Shown here one piece after another: positions 61,901 through 64,000 of a DNA stretch of 64,000 nucleotides. Source of the stretch: Cheilinus undulatus (taxonomy: Eukaryota; Chordata; Actinopteri; Labriformes; Labridae); the NCBI RefSeq assembly GCF_018320785.1, contig NC_054884.1, forward strand, positions 22,631,667-22,695,666. Reading direction: 5' to 3'. Position numbers and translations under genes: made by a program. The notes under the pieces are model-generated. The model saw only the letters and a program-made list of their open reading frames with translations, made no database searches and was not told the DNA's origin. Each line of letters begins with the position of its first letter. Positions within the stretch are counted from its first letter, which is position 1.

Positions 61901-64000
61901 TTTTCATTAAGGTTTATCATCACTTTAAAGCCTCCTATTATAGCCAAAAAATGGTTCATAAAATGCCTCAGTATGGAGTAGTATGGAGTTTAATTTCTTC
62001 TTGCTGATATTTTTCTCTTTGCTGCCTCCAGAGTTTAACTGCGCTTCCTATGAGTTCGCCTGTGCCAGTGGGGACCAGTGTGTTAGTTCCAGCTACCAGT
62101 GTGATGGGGTGTTCGACTGCAGAGACCACTCTGATGAAAGAAACTGTCGTAAGCAAGCAACACTGCCTTGAAATATACATATATGAACTAAAATCAAGTT
62201 TGAAGAAAGATTCTTCTTTGGAATTTTTTGCCATTTATTCAATTCATTTTGATACAATACAATACAATGTGACAGATGAAAGGAGAGACAATGGATGCCT
62301 AGTCTACTGTCTGAGCTTGATCTATGCACTGTTTTCACATTATTATAATTACAATAATTTATATTTAAATTGAAAACAAAATATTTTGAAATATATTTAT
62401 ACATTCTTAGGGCAGCAATGTAAATATTAAGTAAATAAGTAATGATATGAAAAGGTTTCAGCTGCTTGGATGCCTACAGCCTCCATACATGGGACATTAC
62501 ATATCAGCAAAGCCATCAGCACTCCATAAATCAATATCTTAAATGTATTATTTGTCTGTGTTGGTGTTGTGTTTCACTTTCTAAAAACTTTCCTAAAACT
62601 TTTACAGTTTTAGTCATTTCTAAAAGTCTGTCCTCCTTCCAGCTACTCGAGGTCCCGGCCTCTGCCATGATGACGAGTTCCAGTGCCAGACAGACGGGTT
62701 TTGCATCCCAGACGAGTGGGAGTGTGATGGCCATGCAGACTGTGAAGACGGATCTGATGAACACAACACCTGCCCAGCTGTAACCTGCAGATCAAACTAT
62801 TTCCAGTGTGCCAACAAGATTTGCATCCCGATGAGTTGGGTGTGTGATGGTGACAACGACTGCAGGGACAATACTGATGAGCAGGGCTGTCCCACTCCTC
62901 CATTTAGTTGTCCCTCTGGACAGTGGCTGTGCCCCACTGATGAGCTGTGCATTGACGTGGATAAGGTGTGCAATGGCGAGAGGGACTGTCCCAATGGAGC
63001 TGATGAATCCCCTATCTGCAGTGAGTTTCAAAAATATCATGCATTGTTTATTATTGGTTTATATAAATAAGAGCAAAGTTGGCAACAACAATTCAGCACA
63101 ACATATTAACTCACTGTCATTAAATATCTTAAAGATCAAGATGACTGTGGGCTGAATAATGGCGGCTGCAGCGACGGCTGCATTCAAGGACCGTTCGGGG
63201 CTGAGTGCACCTGTCCGTCAGGATATCAGCTCCTCAACGACTCAAAGACCTGTGATGACATCAATGAGTGTCTGATCCCAGGTTTTTGCAGCCAGCAGTG
63301 TTACAATGAGAGAGGAACCTTCCGGTGTTACTGCTCACATGGTTATGTCCTGGAGCCTGATGGACGCACCTGCAAAGCAACAGGTGAGCAACAAACATAC
63401 GCTAACTGATAAAGCTTTAATTGAGCTTTGCAAAATGGGTTGATTACTTGTATACTCTTAGATTCCATAACTAAAAGCATGTCATAAATTTGCTGTATGA
63501 TACAAAAAATGATTAATCAGAGCAGAATTTGCAGCTACCATTTTAGTATTAATTTTGTTTAGTATTTATATGAAATTATTATATTAGTATAAAGATGATG
63601 ATTTTGGAAGCAAACAATGTGTTTTTCTGCCCTTAGATCAACTAGCAGCTGTACTCTTGGTTTCCAAGCGCAGCCAGATCATTGCCAACAAAATCAACAC
63701 AAAACCGCCACAGATGCGTCCAGTGATCAGCGGCTCGGCCATTGTGACCGTTGACTTCGACAGCGTAACCACCAGAATCTACTGGGCTGATTCCTCACAG
63801 AAAAAGATCTGGAGCTCCTTCCAAAATGGCACAGACAGACGAGAAGTAAGAGAGCACTAATTTCAGGAGAAGGTTTTATCTGTTGTTTGTAGAATTCCCT
63901 TTTGAATATTAGGCAGGAATACAGAAACTAAATCATGCTTTAAATAACACTTAGAGTTGAATATTTTCGTGCTATTGTAGGTTTTCTCCTCCGGTTTAAT
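46953..64000 (+). CDS. lrp2: LRP2 (megalin), N-terminal third, 28 exons seen, open at the window edge
   Basis: Exons 46953-47022, 48098-48208, 48343-48465, 48911-49027, 49183-49293, 51112-51228, 51825-51941, 52161-52304, 52840-52956, 53243-53371, 55217-55386, 55602-55825, 56159-56365, 57167-57369, 57536-57676, 58858-59067, 59243-59435, 59585-59710, 59817-59947, 60322-60459, 60566-60847, 60937-61179, 61741-61863, 62032-62148, 62643-63020, 63135-63383, 63637-63845 and 63981 onward stay in frame (4,520 bp, ~1,506 aa). Signal peptide [17 protein letters not shown]. Seven LDLR class A repeats (C..DGSDE..C; exons 2-8), two EGF (exons 9-10), a YWTD propeller (VYWSDS, FWSD), EGF (exon 15), a second propeller, EGF plus class A repeats 8-15 (exons 21-25), EGF and Ca-binding EGF (DINEC, exon 26), then propeller 3. 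Megalin is an apical endocytic receptor of absorptive epithelia; the TM and tail lie beyond the window. LRP1/LRP1B have only two class A repeats first. Confidence 0.95.
47870..48060 (+). repeat. tRNA-derived SINE-like repeat in lrp2 intron 1
   Basis: GGCTCAGCGGGCAGAGCAGG is A-box-like and GGGTTGATTCCCG is B-box-like. A pyrimidine-rich body and GGCAAAAAGCCC tail follow. It ends just before the acceptor of exon 2 (exon starts 48098). It does not fold as a complete tRNA. Confidence 0.7.
49294..51111. other. lrp2 intron 5
   Basis: AT-rich 1.8-kb intron. At 50055-50280 it has TTTATTTGTATAGCATGTTT and ACAAAGTGCTTTGACAATAA, followed by AGACGCCAGGAGAACGAGAA, a diverged interspersed repeat similar in type to that at 21135. 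No exons are seen in it. Confidence 0.45.
53620..54199. mobile_element. hAT-like MITE in lrp2 intron 10
   Basis: Left end CAGGGATGTCCAAACTTTTG, inverted right end CATAGTTTGGACACCCCTG. The flanks share CATTCAAGG (53611-53619 and 54200-54208), consistent with an 8-bp hAT duplication plus one ambiguous base. About 580 bp with no coding capacity. Confidence 0.75.
54297..54570. repeat. DNA-transposon-like repeat in lrp2 intron 10
   Basis: TTACAACCTTGATTCCAAAA, CATATTTTATTCACAATATAG, GACATTTTACCATTTTGTGA, GATGGCAGCAACACATCTCA. These phrases form one end of a common fish DNA transposon; I cannot name the superfamily. The other end is not recognised. Confidence 0.45.
56561..57080 (-). mobile_element. 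Decayed Tc1-like element in lrp2 intron 13
   Basis: One end reads GCATTCAGAAAGTATTCAGA, the same end type as the 12383 element. The minus strand from 56882 encodes [20 protein letters not shown] and [14 protein letters not shown], the C-terminal part of a Tc1 transposase with the usual final catalytic Glu position read as Lys. Truncated on the other side. Confidence 0.75.
57677..58857. other. lrp2 intron 15
   Basis: About 1.2 kb, AT-rich. The segment 58030-58670 has GTGGCCCAATTTCAGACC near its start and GTTGGCCCACACTTTGGAAG near its end, which may be the worn ends of a hAT-type insertion, but I could not define a duplication. No exon is seen. Confidence 0.4.

Noticed and set aside
46953..64000. 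LRP1 or LRP1B
   Set aside because: Those begin with two class A repeats; this gene has seven, then a second cluster of eight, as in LRP2.

Overview
This window looks like teleost fish nuclear DNA. It holds four vertebrate-type genes cut into short exons with GT..AG introns. Between and inside them lie repeats common in fish genomes: several Tc1-type transposon relics, hAT-like elements, tRNA-derived SINEs, a LINE fragment and long AGCT-rich tandem arrays. I found no bacterial, phage or CRISPR features and no functional RNA genes.

Layout. (1) 1-6547 is intergenic, with a possible terminal exon of an unknown gene at 335-377, an AGCT-rich repeat near 1.5-1.85 kb, and a 1.8-kb hAT-like element at 4037-5843 flanked by perfect 8-bp target-site duplications. 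(2) 6548-11867, minus strand: a 7-exon gene for a 429-aa leprecan-family protein without a dioxygenase domain, best called p3h4 (SC65/leprel4). (3) 15056-22710, plus strand: a 10-exon fkbp10 gene (568 aa) with four FKBP domains, two EF-hands and a C-terminal HDEL. The two genes are divergent, and both products belong to the ER machinery for collagen lysine hydroxylation and cross-linking. The pair is also adjacent in human (17q21), which supports the p3h4 call. (4) 22711-30662 is intergenic and carries a decayed Tc1 element and another interspersed repeat. (5) 30663-41046, plus strand: a 12-exon transmembrane mucin (625 aa; signal peptide, 14 x 13-aa Pro/Thr repeats, EGF, SEA, EGF, short Cys-rich module, TM, tail), most like muc13. 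Its introns hold a 120-bp near-perfect foldback, a 1-kb inverted-repeat element set in a tandem duplication, and a LINE fragment. (6) 41047-46952 is intergenic and includes nested Tc1 elements of opposite orientation. (7) 46953-64000, plus strand: the first 28 exons (about 1,506 residues, open at the window edge) of an LRP2/megalin gene. It has 7 class A repeats, two EGF modules, YWTD propellers separated by EGF, then 8 class A repeats, two EGF modules and the start of the next propeller.

The 7 + 8 class A arrangement fits LRP2 and not LRP1/LRP1B. Because fkbp10 lies in the HoxB-type region in human while human LRP2 lies in the HoxD-type region, this may be a second lrp2 copy (lrp2b-like). 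That is inference.

I did not find a convincing undescribed biological system. The best leads are the long intronic foldback in the mucin gene, the homogenised mucin repeat, a SEA domain without the usual self-cleavage serine, and the regular two-exon build of each FKBP domain.
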